DNA of 64,000 nucleotides from Steinernema hermaphroditum. Lineage: Eukaryota; Nematoda; Chromadorea; Rhabditida; Steinernematidae. The DNA lies in NCBI GenBank assembly GCA_030435675.1, contig JAUCMV010000013.1, forward strand, positions 1 through 64,000, in the 5' to 3' direction. The number at the start of each line of letters is the position of its first letter. Position 1 is the first letter of the stretch. The translations under genes were made by a program, and so were the position numbers. Below the pieces are notes generated by a model. The model saw nothing but the letters and a program-made list of their open reading frames with translations. It was not told the DNA's origin and ran no database searches. Shown piece by piece: positions 37,931 through 50,990 of this stretch.

Positions 37931-39118
37931 TCGAATTGAAAGTTTTGCAGGAAACTAAGATAGTCCACAGTAATCCCAACGGGAATAGGCGCGTTCGATC
38001 AGGCTCGTGCAGTTCTACAAGATCCAATCATAAAAATGCTATGGTACTTTGGAGCAGGAGGGTCAGATGCAGAGCTCTTGGTGTGAGCAAGGGCCCTGCT
38101 GTCTCGAATTGAAAGTTTTGCAGGAAACTAAGATAGTCCACAGTAATCCCAACGGGAATAGGCGCGTTCGATCAGGCTCGTGCAGTTCTACAAGATCCAA
38201 TCATAAAAATGCTATGGTACTTTGGAGCAGGAGGGTCAGATGCAGAGCTCTTGGTGTGAGCAAGGGCCCTGCTGTCTCGAATTGAAAGTTTTGCAGGAAA
38301 CTAAGATAGTCCACAGTAATCCCAACGGGAATAGGCGCGTTCGATCAGGCTCGTGCAGTTCTACAAGATCCAATCATAAAAATGCTATGGTACTTTGGAG
38401 CAGGAGGGTCAGATGCAGAGCTCTTGGTGTGAGCAAGGGCCCTGCTGTCTCGAATTGAAAGTTTTGCAGGAAACTAAGATAGTCCACAGTAATCCCAACG
38501 GGAATAGGCGCGTTCGATCAGGCTCGTGCAGTTCTACAAGATCCAATCATAAAAATGCTATGGTACTTTGGAGCAGGAGGGTCAGATGCAGAGCTCTTGG
38601 TGTGAGCAAGGGCCCAGCTGTCTCGAATTGAAAGTTTTGCAGGAAACTAAGATAGTCCACAGTAATCCCAACGGGAATAGGCGCGTTCGATCAGGCTCGT
38701 GCAGTTCTACAAGATCCAATCATAAAAATGCTATGGTACTTTGGAGCAGGAGGGTCAGATGCAGAGCTCTTGGTGTGAGCAAGGGCCCTAGCTGTCTCGA
38801 ATTGAAAGTTTTGCAGGAAACTAAGATAGTCCACAGTAATCCCAACGGGAATAGGCGCGTTCGATCAGGCTCGTGCAGTTCTACAAGATCCAATCATAAA
38901 AATGCTATGGTACTTTGGAGCAGGAGGGTCAGATGCAGAGCTCTTGGTGTGAGCAAGGGCCCTGCTGTCTCGAATTGAAAGTTTTGCAGGAAACTAAGAT
39001 AGTCCACAGTAATCCCAACGGGAATAGGCGCGTTCGATCAGGCTCGTGCAGTTCTACAAGATCCAATCATAAAAATGCTATGGTACTTTGGAGCAGGAGG
39101 GTCAGATGCAGAGCTCTT

Positions 39119-39142
39119 GGTGTGAGCAATGTGAGGCCCTGC
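39119..39142 (+). repeat. Monomer with GCAATGTGAGGCCC insertion
   Basis: Window I reads GTGTGAGCAATGTGAGGCCC in place of GTGTGAGCAAGGGCCC, a few extra bases that look like a partial repeat of GTGAG. The flanks are ordinary type A. A small slippage duplication is the simplest reading. Confidence 0.75.
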
Positions 39143-39468
39143 TGTCTCGAATTGAAAGTTTTGCAGGAAACTAAGATAGTCCACAGTAATCCCAACGGGA
39201 ATAGGCGCGTTCGATCAGGCTCGTGCAGTTCTACAAGATCCAATCATAAAAATGCTATGGTACTTTGGAGCAGGAGGGTCAGATGCAGAGCTCTTGGTGT
39301 GAGCAAGGGCCCTGCTGTCTCGAATTGAAAGTTTTGCAGGAAACTAAGATAGTCCACAGTAATCCCAACGGGAATAGGCGCGTTCGATCAGGCTCGTGCA
39401 GTTCTACAAGATCCAATCATAAAAATGCTATGGTACTTTGGAGCAGGAGGGTCAGATGCAGAGCTCTT

Positions 39469-39490
39469 GGTGATGAGCAAGGGCCCTAGC
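39469..39490 (+). repeat. Marker monomer GGTGATGAGC, copy 2
   Basis: Same rare window I variant as at 37,211, 2,258 bp downstream (about 13 monomers). The monomers before and after it are ordinary type A in both places. Confidence 0.75.
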
Positions 39491-41863
39491 TGTCTCGAAT
39501 TGAAAGTTTTGCAGGAAACTAAGATAGTCCACAGTAATCCCAACGGGAATAGGCGCGTTCGATCAGGCTCGTGCAGTTCTACAAGATCCAATCATAAAAA
39601 TGCTATGGTACTTTGGAGCAGGAGGGTCAGATGCAGAGCTCTTGGTGTGAGCAAGGGCCCTGCTGTCTCGAATTGAAAGTTTTGCAGGAAACTAAGATAG
39701 TCCACAGTAATCCCAACGGGAATAGGCGCGTTCGATCAGGCTCGTGCAGTTCTACAAGATCCAATCATAAAAATGCTATGGTACTTTGGAGCAGGAGGGT
39801 CAGATGCAGAGCTCTTGGTGTGAGCAAGGGCCCTGCTGTCTCGAATTGAAAGTTTTGCAGGAAACTAAGATAGTCCACAGTAATCCCAACGGGAATAGGC
39901 GCGTTCGATCAGGCTCGTGCAGTTCTACAAGATCCAATCATAAAAATGCTATGGTACTTTGGAGCAGGAGGGTCAGATGCAGAGCTCTTGGTGTGAGCAA
40001 GGGCCCTGCTGTCTCGAATTGAAAGTTTTGCAGGAAACTAAGATAGTCCACAGTAATCCCAACGGGAATAGGCGCGTTCGATCAGGCTCGTGCAGTTCTA
40101 CAAGATCCAATCATAAAAATGCTATGGTACTTTGGAGCAGGAGGGTCAGATGCAGAGCTCTTGGTATGAGCAAGGGCCCTGCTGTCTCGAATTGAAAGTT
40201 TTGCAGGAAACTAAGATAGTCCACAGTAATCCCAACGGGAATAGGCGCGTTCGATCAGGCTCGTGCAGTTCTACAAGATCCAATCATAAAAATGCTATGG
40301 TACTTTGGAGCAGGAGGGTCAGATGCAGAGCTCTTGGTGTGAGCAAGGGCCCTGCTGTCTCGAATTGAAAGTTTTGCAGGAAACTAAGATAGTCCACAGT
40401 AATCCCAACGGGAATAGGCGCGTTCGATCAGGCTCGTGCAGTTCTACAAGATCCAATCATAAAAATGCTATGGTACTTTGGAGCAGGAGGGTCAGATGCA
40501 GAGCTCTTGGTGTGAGCAAGGGCCCTAGCTGTCTCGAATTGAAAGTTTTGCAGGAAACTAAGATAGTCCACAGTAATCCCAACGGGAATAGGCGCGTTCG
40601 ATCAGGCTCGTGCAGTTCTACAAGATCCAATCATAAAAATGCTATGGTACTTTGGAGCAGGAGGGTCAGATGCAGAGCTCTTTGGGTGAGCAAGGCCCAA
40701 GCTGTCTCGAATTGAAAGTTTTGCAGGAAACTAAGATAGTCCACAGTAATCCCAACGGGAATAGGCGCGTTCGATCAGGCTCGTGCAGTTCTACAAGATC
40801 CAATCATAAAAATGCTATGGTACTTTGGAGCAGGAGGGTCAGATGCAGAGCTCTTGGTGTGAGCAAGGGCCCTGCTGTCTCGAATTGAAAGTTTTGCAGG
40901 AAACTAAGATAGTCCACAGTAATCCCAACGGGAATAGGCGCGTTCGATCAGGCTCGTGCAGTTCTACAAGATCCAATCATAAAAATGCTATGGTACTTTG
41001 GAGCAGGAGGGTCAGATGCAGAGCTCTTGGTGTGAGCAAGGGCCCTGCTGTCTCGAATTGAAAGTTTTGCAGGAAACTAAGATAGTCCACAGGAATTCCA
41101 ACGGGATTAGGCGCGTTCGATCAGGCTCGTGCAGTTCTACAAGATCCAATCATAAAAATGCTATGGTACTTTGGAGCAGGAGGGTCAGATGCAGAGCTCT
41201 TGGTGTGAGCAAGGGCCCAGCTGTCTCGAATTGAAAGTTTTGCAGGAAACTAAGATAGTCCACAGTAATCCCAACGGGAATAGGCGCGTTCGATCAGGCT
41301 CGTGCAGTTCTACAAGATCCAATCATAAAAATGCTATGGTACTTTGGAGCAAGAGGGTCAGATGCAGAACTCTTTGCATGAACAAGGCCCTATCTGTCTC
41401 GAATTGAAAGTTTTGCAGGAAACTAAGATAGTCCACAGTAATCCGAACGGGAATAGGCGCGTTCGATCAGGCTCGTGCAGTTCTACAAGATCCAATCATA
41501 AAAATGCTATGGTACTTTGGAGCAAGAGGGTCAGATGCAGAGCTCTTGGTGTGAGCAAGGGCCCTAGCTGTCTCGAATTGAAAGTTTTGCAGGAAACTAA
41601 GATAGTCCACAGTAATCCCAACGGGAATAGGCGCGTTCGATCAGGCTCGTGCAGTTCTACAAGATCCGATCATAAAAATGCTATGGTACTTTGGAGCAGG
41701 AGGGTCAGATGCAGAGCTCTTGGTGTGAGCAAGGGCCCTGCTGTCTCGAATTGAAAGTTTTGCAGGAAACTAAGATAGTCCACAGTAATCCCAACGAGAG
41801 TAGGCGCGTTCGATCAGGCTCGTGCAGTTCTACAAGATCCAATCATAAAAATGCTATGGTACT

Positions 41864-44800
41864 TTGGAGCAGGAGGGTCAGATGCAGAGCTCTTGGTGTG
41901 AGCAAGGGCCCTGCTGTCTCGAATTGAAAGTTTTGCAGGAAACTAAGATAGTCCACAGTAATCCCAACGGGAATAGGCGCGTTCGATCAGGCTCGTGCAG
42001 TTCTACAAGATCCAATCATAAAAATGCTATGGTACTTTGGAGCAGGAGGGTCAGATGCAGAGCTCTTTGTATGAACAAGGGCCCTAGCTGTCTCGAATTG
42101 AAAGTTTTGCAGGAAACTAAGATAGTCCACAGTAATCCCAACGGGAATAGGCGCGTTCGATCAGGCTCGTGCAGTTCTACAAGATCCAATCATAAAAATG
42201 CTATGGTACTTTGGAGCAGGAGGGTCAGATGCAGAGCTCTTGGTGTGAGCAAGGGCCCTGCTGTCTCGAATTGAAAGTTTTGCAGGAAACTAAGATAGTC
42301 CACAGGAAATCCAACGGAGAATAGGCGCGTTCGATCAGGCTCGTGCAGTTCTACAAGATCCAATCATAAAAATGCTATGGTACTTTGGAGCAGGAGGGTC
42401 AGATGCAGAGCTCTTGGTATGAACAAGGGCCCTATCTGTCTCGAATTGAAAGTTTTGCAGGAAACTAAGATAGTCCACAGTAATCCCAACGGGAATAGGC
42501 GCGTTCGATCAGGCTCGTGCAGTTCTACAAGATCCAATCATAAAAATGCTATGGTACTTTGGAGCAGGAGGGTCAGATGCAGAGCTCTTGGTGTGAGCAA
42601 GGGCCCTGCTGTCTCGAATTGAAAGTTTTGCAGGAAACTAAGATAGTCCACAGTAATCCCAACGGGAATAGGCGCGTTCGATCAGGCTCGTGCAGTTCTA
42701 CAAGATCCAATCATAAAAATGCTATGGTACTTTGGAGCAGGAGGGTCAGATGCAGAGCTCTTGGTGTGAGCAAGGGCCCTGCTGTCTCGAATTGAAAGTT
42801 TTGCAGGAAACTAAGATAGTCCACAGGAAATCCAACGAGAATAGGCGCGTTCGATCAGGCTCGTGCAGTTCTACAAGATCCAATCATAAAAATGCTATGG
42901 TACTTTGGAGCAGGAGGGTCAGATGCAGAGCTCTTTGTATGAACAAGGGCCCTAGCTGTCTCGAATTGAAAGTTTTGCAGGAAACTAAGATAGTCCACAG
43001 TAATCCCAACGGGAATAGGCGCGTTCGATCAGGCTCGTGCAGTTCTACAAGATCCAATCATAAAAATGCTATGGTACTTTGGAGCAAGAGGGTCAGATGC
43101 AGAGCTCTTGGTGTGAGCAAGGGCCCTGCTGTCTCGAATTGAAAGTTTTGCAGGAAACTAAGATAGTCCACAGTAATCCCAACGGGAATAGGCGCGTTCG
43201 ATCAGGCTCGTGCAGTTCTACAAGATCCAATCATAAAAATGCTATGGTACTTTGGAGCAGGAGGGTCAGATGCAGAGCTCTTTGGTGTGAGCAAGGGCCC
43301 TGCTGTCTCGAATTGAAAGTTTTGCAGGAAACTAAGATAGTCCACAGTAATCCCAACGGGAATAGGCGCGTTCGATCAGGCTCGTGCAGTTCTACAAGAT
43401 CCAATCATAAAAATGCTATGGTACTTTGGAGCAGGAGGGTCAGATGCAGAGCTCTTGGTGTGAGCAAGGGCCCTGCTGTCTCGAATTGAAAGTTTTGCAG
43501 GAAACTAAGATAGTCCACAGTAATCCCAACGGGAATAGGCGCGTTCGATCAGGCTCGTGCAGTTCTACAAGATCCAATCATAAAAATGCTATGGTACTTT
43601 GGAGCAGGAGGGTCAGATGCAGAGCTCTTGGTGTGAGCAAGGGCCCTGCTGTCTCGAATTGAAAGTTTTGCAGGAAACTAAGATAGTCCACAGGAATTCC
43701 AACGGGAATAGGCGCGTTCGATCAGGCTCGTGCAGTTCTACAAGATCCAATCATAAAAATGCTATGGTACTTTGGAGCAGGAGGGTCAGATGCAGAGCTC
43801 TTGGTGTGAGCAAGGGCCCTGCTGTCTCGAATTGAAAGTTTTGCAGGAAACTAAGATAGTCCACAGTAATCCCAACGGGAATAGGCGCGTTCGATCAGGC
43901 TCGTGCAGTTCTACAAGATCCAATCATAAAAATGCTATGGTACTTTGGAGCAGGAGGGTCAGATGCAGAGCTCTTGGTGTGAGCAAGGGCCCTAGCTGTC
44001 TCGAATTGAAAGTTTTGCAGGAAACTAAGATAGTCCACAGGAAATCCAACGGGAATAGGCGCGTTCGATCAGGCTCGTGCAGTTCTACAAGATCCAATCA
44101 TAAAAATGCTATGGTACTTTGGAGCAGGAGGGTCAGATGCAGAGCTCTTTGTATGAACAAGGGCCCTAGCTGTCTCGAATTGAAAGTTTTGCAGGAAACT
44201 AAGATAGTCCACAGTAATCCCAACGGGAATAGGCGCGTTCGATCAGGCTCGTGCAGTTCTACAAGATCCAATCATAAAAATGCTATGGTACTTTGGAGCA
44301 GGAGGGTCAGATGCAGAGCTCTTGGTGTGAGCAAGGGCCCTGCTGTCTCGAATTGAAAGTTTTGCAGGAAACTAAGATAGTCCACAGTAATCCCAACGAG
44401 AATAGGCGCGTTCGATCAGGCTCGTGCAGTTCTACAAGATCCAATCATAAAAATGCTATGGTACTTTGGAGCAGGAGGGTCAGATGCAGAGCTCTTTGTA
44501 TGAACAAGGGCCCTATCTGTCTCGAATTGAAAGTTTTGCAGGAAACTAAGATAGTCCACAGGTAATCCGAACGGGAATAGGCGCGTTCGATCAGGCTCGT
44601 GCAGTTCTACAAGATCCAATCATAAAAATGCTATGGTACTTTGGAGCAGGAGGGTCAGATGCAGAGCTCTTTTGGTGTGAGCAAGGGCCCTAGCTGTCTC
44701 GAATTGAAAGTTTTGCAGGAAACTAAGATAGTCCACAGGAAATCCAACGGGAATAGGCGCGTTCGATCAGGCTCGTGCAGTTCTACAAGATCCAATCATA

Positions 44801-47800
44801 AAAATGCTATGGTACTTTGGAGCAGGAGGGTCAGATGCAGAGCTCTTTGTATGAACAAGGGCCCTATCTGTCTCGAATTGAAAGTTTTGCAGGAAACTAA
44901 GATAGTCCACAGTAATCCCAACGGGAATAGGCGCGTTCGATCAGGCTCGTGCAGTTCTACAAGATCCAATCATAAAAATGCTATGGTACTTTGGAGCAGG
45001 AGGGTCAGATGCAGAGCTCTTGGTGTGAGCAAGGGCCCTGCTGTCTCGAATTGAAAGTTTTGCAGGAAACTAAGATAGTCCACAGTAATCCCAACGGGAA
45101 TAGGCGCGTTCGATCAGGCTCGTGCAGTTCTACAAGATCCAATCATAAAAATGCTATGGTACTTTGGAGCAGGAGGGTCAGATGCAGAGCTCTTGGTGTG
45201 AGCAAGGGCCCTGCTGTCTCGAATTGAAAGTTTTGCAGGAAACTAAGATAGTCCACAGTAATCCCAACGAGAATAGGCGCGTTCGATCAGGCTCGTGCAG
45301 TTCTACAAGATCCAATCATAAAAATGCTATGGTACTTTGGAGCAGGAGGGTCAGATGCAGAGCTCTTGGTGTGAGCAAGGGCCCTAGCTGTCTCGAATTG
45401 AAAGTTTTGCAGGAAACTAAGATAGTCCACAGTAATCCCAACGGGAATAGGCGCGTTCGATCAGGCTCGTGCAGTTCTACAAGATCCAATCATAAAAATG
45501 CTATGGTACTTTGGAGCAGGAGGGTCAGATGCAGAGCTCTTGGTATGAACAAGGGCCCTAGCTGTCTCGAATTGAAAGTTTTGCAGGAAACTAAGATAGT
45601 CCACAGTAATCCCAACGGGAATAGGCGCGTTCGATCAGGCTCGTGCAGTTCTACAAGATCCAATCATAAAAATGCTATGGTACTTTGGAGCAGGAGGGTC
45701 AGATGCAGAGCTCTTGGTGTGAGCAAGGGCCCTGCTGTCTCGAATTGAAAGTTTTGCAGGAAACTAAGATAGTCCACAGTAATCCCAACGGGAATAGGCG
45801 CGTTCGATCAGGCTCGTGCAGTTCTACAAGATCCAATCATAAAAATGCTATGGTACTTTGGAGCAGGAGGGTCAGATGCAGAGCTCTTTGTGTGAACAAG
45901 GGCCCTAGCTGTCTCGAATTGAAAGTTTTGCAGGAAACTAAGATAGTCCACAGTAATCCGAACGGGAATAGGCGCGTTCGATCAGGCTCGTGCAGTTCTA
46001 CAAGATCCAATCATAAAAATGCTATGGTACTTTGGAGCAGGAGGGTCAGATGCAGAGCTCTTTGTATGAACAAGGGCCCTGCTGTCTCGAATTGAAAGTT
46101 TTGCAGGAAACTAAGATAGTCCACAGTAATCCCAACGGGAATAGGCGCGTTCGATCAGGCTCGTGCAGTTCTACAAGATCCAATCATAAAAATGCTATGG
46201 TACTTTGGAGCAGGAGGGTCAGATGCAGAGCTCTTGGTGCATGAGCAAGGGCCCTAGCTGTCTCGAATTGAAAGTTTTGCAGGAAACTAAGATAGTCCAC
46301 AGTAATCCCAACGGGAATAGGCGCGTTCGATCAGGCTCGTGCAGTTCTACAAGATCCAATCATAAAAATGCTATGGTACTTTGGAGCAGGAGGGTCAGAT
46401 GCAGAGCTCTTTGGTATGAACAAGGGCCCTAGCTGTCTCGAATTGAAAGTTTTGCAGGAAACTAAGATAGTCCACAGTAATCCCAACGGGAATAGGCGCG
46501 TTCGATCAGGCTCGTGCAGTTCTACAAGATCCAATCATAAAAATGCTATGGTACTTTGGAGCAGGAGGGTCAGATGCAGAGCTCTTGGTGTGAGCAAGGG
46601 CCCTGCTGTCTCGAATTGAAAGTTTTGCAGGAAACTAAGATAGTCCACAGGTAATCCCAACGGGAATAGGCGCGTTCGATCAGGCTCGTGCAGTTCTACA
46701 AGATCCAATCATAAAAATGCTATGGTACTTTGGAGCAGGAGGGTCAGATGCAGAGCTCTTGGTGATGAGCAAGGGCCCTAGCTGTCTCGAATTGAAAGTT
46801 TTGCAGGAAACTAAGATAGTCCACAGTAATCCCAACGGGAATAGGCGCGTTCGATCAGGCTCGTGCAGTTCTACAAGATCCAATCATAAAAATGCTATGG
46901 TACTTTGGAGCAGGAGGGTCAGATGCAGAGCTCTTGGTGTGAGCAAGGGCCCTGCTGTCTCGAATTGAAAGTTTTGCAGGAAACTAAGATAGTCCACAGT
47001 AATCCCAACGGGAATAGGCGCGTTCGATCAGGCTCGTGCAGTTCTACAAGATCCAATCATAAAAATGCTATGGTACTTTGGAGCAGGAGGGTCAGATGCA
47101 GAGCTCTTGGTGTGAGCAAGGGCCCTGCTGTCTCGAATTGAAAGTTTTGCAGGAAACTAAGATAGTCCACAGGAAATCCAACGGGAATAGGCGCGTTCGA
47201 TCAGGCTCGTGCAGTTCTACAAGATCCAATCATAAAAATGCTATGGTACTTTGGAGCAGGAGGGTCAGATGCAGAGCTCTTGGTGTGAACAAGGGCCCTA
47301 GCTGTCTCGAATTGAAAGTTTTGCAGGAAACTAAGATAGTCCACAGTAATCCCAACGGGAATAGGCGCGTTCGATCAGGCTCGTGCAGTTCTACAAGATC
47401 CAATCATAAAAATGCTATGGTACTTTGGAGCAGGAGGGTCAGATGCAGAGCTCTTGGTGTGAGCAAGGGCCCTGCTGTCTCGAATTGAAAGTTTTGCAGG
47501 AAACTAAGATAGTCCACAGGAAATCCAACGGGAATAGGCGCGTTCGATCAGGCTCGTGCAGTTCTACAAGATCCAATCATAAAAATGCTATGGTACTTTG
47601 GAGCAGGAGGGTCAGATGCAGAGCTCTTGGTGTGAGCAAGGGCCCAGCTGTCTCGAATTGAAAGTTTTGCAGGAAACTAAGATAGTCCACAGTAATCCCA
47701 ACGGGAATAGGCGCGTTCGATCAGGCTCGTGCAGTTCTACAAGATCCAATCATAAAAATGCTATGGTACTTTGGAGCAGGAGGGTCAGATGCAGAGCTCT

Positions 47801-50800
47801 TGTTGCATGAACAAGGGCCCTAGCTGTCTCGAATTGAAAGTTTTGCAGGAAACTAAGATAGTCCACAGTAATCCCAACGGGAATAGGCGCGTTCGATCAG
47901 GCTCGTGCAGTTCTACAAGATCCAATCATAAAAATGCTATGGTACTTTGGAGCAGGAGGGTCAGATGCAGAGCTCTTGGTGTGAGCAAGGGCCCTGCTGT
48001 CTCGAATTGAAAGTTTTGCAGGAAACTAAGATAGTCCACAGTAATCCCAACGAGAATAGGCGCGTTCGATCAGGCTCGTGCAGTTCTACAAGATCCAATC
48101 ATAAAAATGCTATGGTACTTTGGAGCAGGAGGGTCAGATGCAGAGCTCTTTGTATGAACAAGGCCCTAGCTGTCTCGAATTGAAAGTTTTGCAGGAAACT
48201 AAGATAGTCCACAGTAATCCCAACGGGAATAGGCGCGTTCGATCAGGCTCGTGCAGTTCTACAAGATCCAATCATAAAAATGCTATGGTACTTTGGAGCA
48301 GGAGGGTCAGATGCAGAGCTCTTGGTATGAACAAGGGCCCTAGCTGTCTCGAATTGAAAGTTTTGCAGGAAACTAAGATAGTCCACAGTAATCCCAACGG
48401 GAATAGGCGCGTTCGATCAGGCTCGTGCAGTTCTACAAGATCCAATCATAAAAATGCTATGGTACTTTGGAGCAGGAGGGTCAGATGCAGAGCTCTTGGT
48501 GTGAGCAAGGGCCCTGCTGTCTCGAATTGAAAGTTTTGCAGGAAACTAAGATAGTCCACAGGAAAACCAACGAGAATAGGCGCGTTCGATCAGGCTCGTG
48601 CAGTTCTACAAGATCCAATCATAAAAATGCTATGGTACTTTGGAGCAGGAGGGTCAGATGCAGAGCTCTTTGTATGAACAAGGCCCTATCTGTCTCGAAT
48701 TGAAAGTTTTGCAGGAAACTAAGATAGTCCACAGTAATCCCAACGGGAATAGGCGCGTTCGATCAGGCTCGTGCAGTTCTACAAGATCCAATCATAAAAA
48801 TGCTATGGTACTTTGGAGCAGGAGGGTCAGATGCAGAGCTCTTGGTGTGAACAAGGGCCCTAGCTGTCTCGAATTGAAAGTTTTGCAGGAAACTAAGATA
48901 GTCCACAGTAATCCCAACGGGAATAGGCGCGTTCGATCAGGCTCGTGCAGTTCTACAAGATCCAATCATAAAAATGCTATGGTACTTTGGAGCAGGAGGG
49001 TCAGATGCAGAGCTCTTGGTGTGAGCAAGGGCCCTGCTGTCTCGAATTGAAAGTTTTGCAGGAAACTAAGATAGTCCACAGTAATCCCAACGAGAATAGG
49101 CGCGTTCGATCAGGCTCGTGCAGTTCTACAAGATCCAATCATAAAAATGCTATGGTACTTTGGAGCAGGAGGGTCAGATGCAGAACTCTTGGTGTGAACA
49201 AGGGCCCTAGCTGTCTCGAATTGAAAGTTTTGCAGGAAACTAAGATAGTCCACAGTAATCCCAACGGGAATAGGCGCGTTCGATCAGGCTCGTGCAGTTC
49301 TACAAGATCCAATCATAAAAATGCTATGGTACTTTGGAGCAGGAGGGTCAGATGCAGAGCTCTTTGTATGAACAAGGGCCCTAGCTGTCTCGAATTGAAA
49401 GTTTTGCAGGAAACTAAGATAGTCCACAGGTAATCCCAACGGGAATAGGCGCGTTCGATCAGGCTCGTGCAGTTCTACAAGATCCAATCATAAAAATGCT
49501 ATGGTACTTTGGAGCAGGAGGGTCAGATGCAGAGCTCTTTGTGTGAACAAGGGCCCTAGCTGTCTCGAATTGAAAGTTTTGCAGGAAACTAAGATAGTCC
49601 ACAGTAATCCCAACGGGAATAGGCGCGTTCGATCAGGCTCGTGCAGTTCTACAAGATCCAATCATAAAAATGCTATGGTACTTTGGAGCAGGAGGGTCAG
49701 ATGCAGAGCTCTTGGTGTGAGCAAGGGCCCTGCTGTCTCGAATTGAAAGTTTTGCAGGAAACTAAGATAGTCCACAGTAATCCCAACGGGAATAGGCGCG
49801 TTCGATCAGGCTCGTGCAGTTCTACAAGATCCAATCATAAAAATGCTATGGTACTTTGGAGCAGGAGGGTCAGATGCAGAACTCTTGGTATGAACAAGGG
49901 CCCTAGCTGTCTCGAATTGAAAGTTTTGCAGGAAACTAAGATAGTCCACAGTAATCCCAACGGGAATAGGCGCGTTCGATCAGGCTCGTGCAGTTCTACA
50001 AGATCCAATCATAAAAATGCTATGGTACTTTGGAGCAGGAGGGTCAGATGCAGAGCTCTTGGTGTGAGCAAGGGCCCTGCTGTCTCGAATTGAAAGTTTT
50101 GCAGGAAACTAAGATAGTCCACAGTAATCCCAACGGGAATAGGCGCGTTCGATCAGGCTCGTGCAGTTCTACAAGATCCAATCATAAAAATGCTATGGTA
50201 CTTTGGAGCAGGAGGGTCAGATGCAGAGCTCTTTGTATGAACAAGGGCCCTATCTGTCTCGAATTGAAAGTTTTGCAGGAAACTAAGATAGTCCACAGTA
50301 ATCCCAACGGGAATAGGCGCGTTCGATCAGGCTCGTGCAGTTCTACAAGATCCAATCATAAAAATGCTATGGTACTTTGGAGCAGGAGGGTCAGATGCAG
50401 AGCTCTTGGTATGATCAAGGGCCCTTCTGTCTCGAATTGAAAGTTTTGCAGGAAACTAAGATAGTCCACAGTAATCCCAACGGGAATAGGCGCGTTCGAT
50501 CAGGCTCGTGCAGTTCTACAAGATCCAATCATAAAAATGCTATGGTACTTTGGAGCAGGAGGGTCAGATGCAGAGCTCTTGGTGTGAACAAGGGCCCTAT
50601 CTGTCTCGAATTGAAAGTTTTGCAGGAAACTAAGATAGTCCACAGTAATCCCAACGGGAATAGGCGCGTTCGATCAGGCTCGTGCAGTTCTACAAGATCC
50701 AATCATAAAAATGCTATGGTACTTTGGAGCAGGAGGGTCAGATGCAGAGCTCTTGGTGTGAGCAAGGGCCCTGCTGTCTCGAATTGAAAGTTTTGCAGGA

Positions 50801-50900
50801 AACTAAGATAGTCCACAGTAATCCCAACGAGAATAGGCGCGTTCGATCAGGCTCGTGCAGTTCTACAAGATCCGATCATAAAAATGCTATGGTACTTTGG
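41864..50900 (+). repeat. Dimer-like alternation of 173- and 174-bp monomers
   Basis: In much of this stretch a type A copy (GGTGTGAGC, CCCTGCTG, 173 bp) is followed by a GAAC-type copy (GGTGTGAAC, GGTATGAAC or TTTGTATGAAC with CCCTAGCTG or CCCTATCTG, usually 174 bp). Examples of type A starts 347 bp apart are 48,467-48,987 with one extra copy, 49,683-50,030 and 50,030-50,377. Around 43.4-43.8 kb and elsewhere the alternation breaks into runs of type A. This suggests an irregular ~347-bp dimeric higher-order unit rather than a strict one. Confidence 0.55.
46761..46782 (+). repeat. Marker monomer GGTGATGAGC, copy 3
   Basis: Third occurrence of the rare variant, 7,292 bp after copy 2 (about 42 monomers). 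The preceding copy has ACAGGTAATCCC in window II, unlike the context of the other two. Confidence 0.72.
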
Positions 50901-50914
50901 AGCAGGAGGGTCAG

Positions 50915-50990
50915 ATGCAGGTTGGGGAGGGCCCTGCTGTCGGAGGAAGTTGCAGGAACTAAGGAAAGGGAGCAGACCTCTCTTATCTCG
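50915..50990 (+). repeat. Divergent monomer with 36-bp net insertion
   Basis: After GATGCAG this copy does not continue into a window I sequence but into GTTGGGGAGGGCCCTGCTGT, then an unusual purine-rich stretch up to ATCTCGAATTG, where it rejoins the consensus. Spacing to the next copy is 209 instead of 173 bp. Part of the extra sequence (50,941-50,963, with GGAAGTTGCAGGAACTAAGG) looks like a degenerate copy of the normal AAAGTTTTGCAGGAAACTAA block. It may be an internally duplicated and diverged piece of the satellite. It is the most divergent stretch in the window. Confidence 0.85.
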
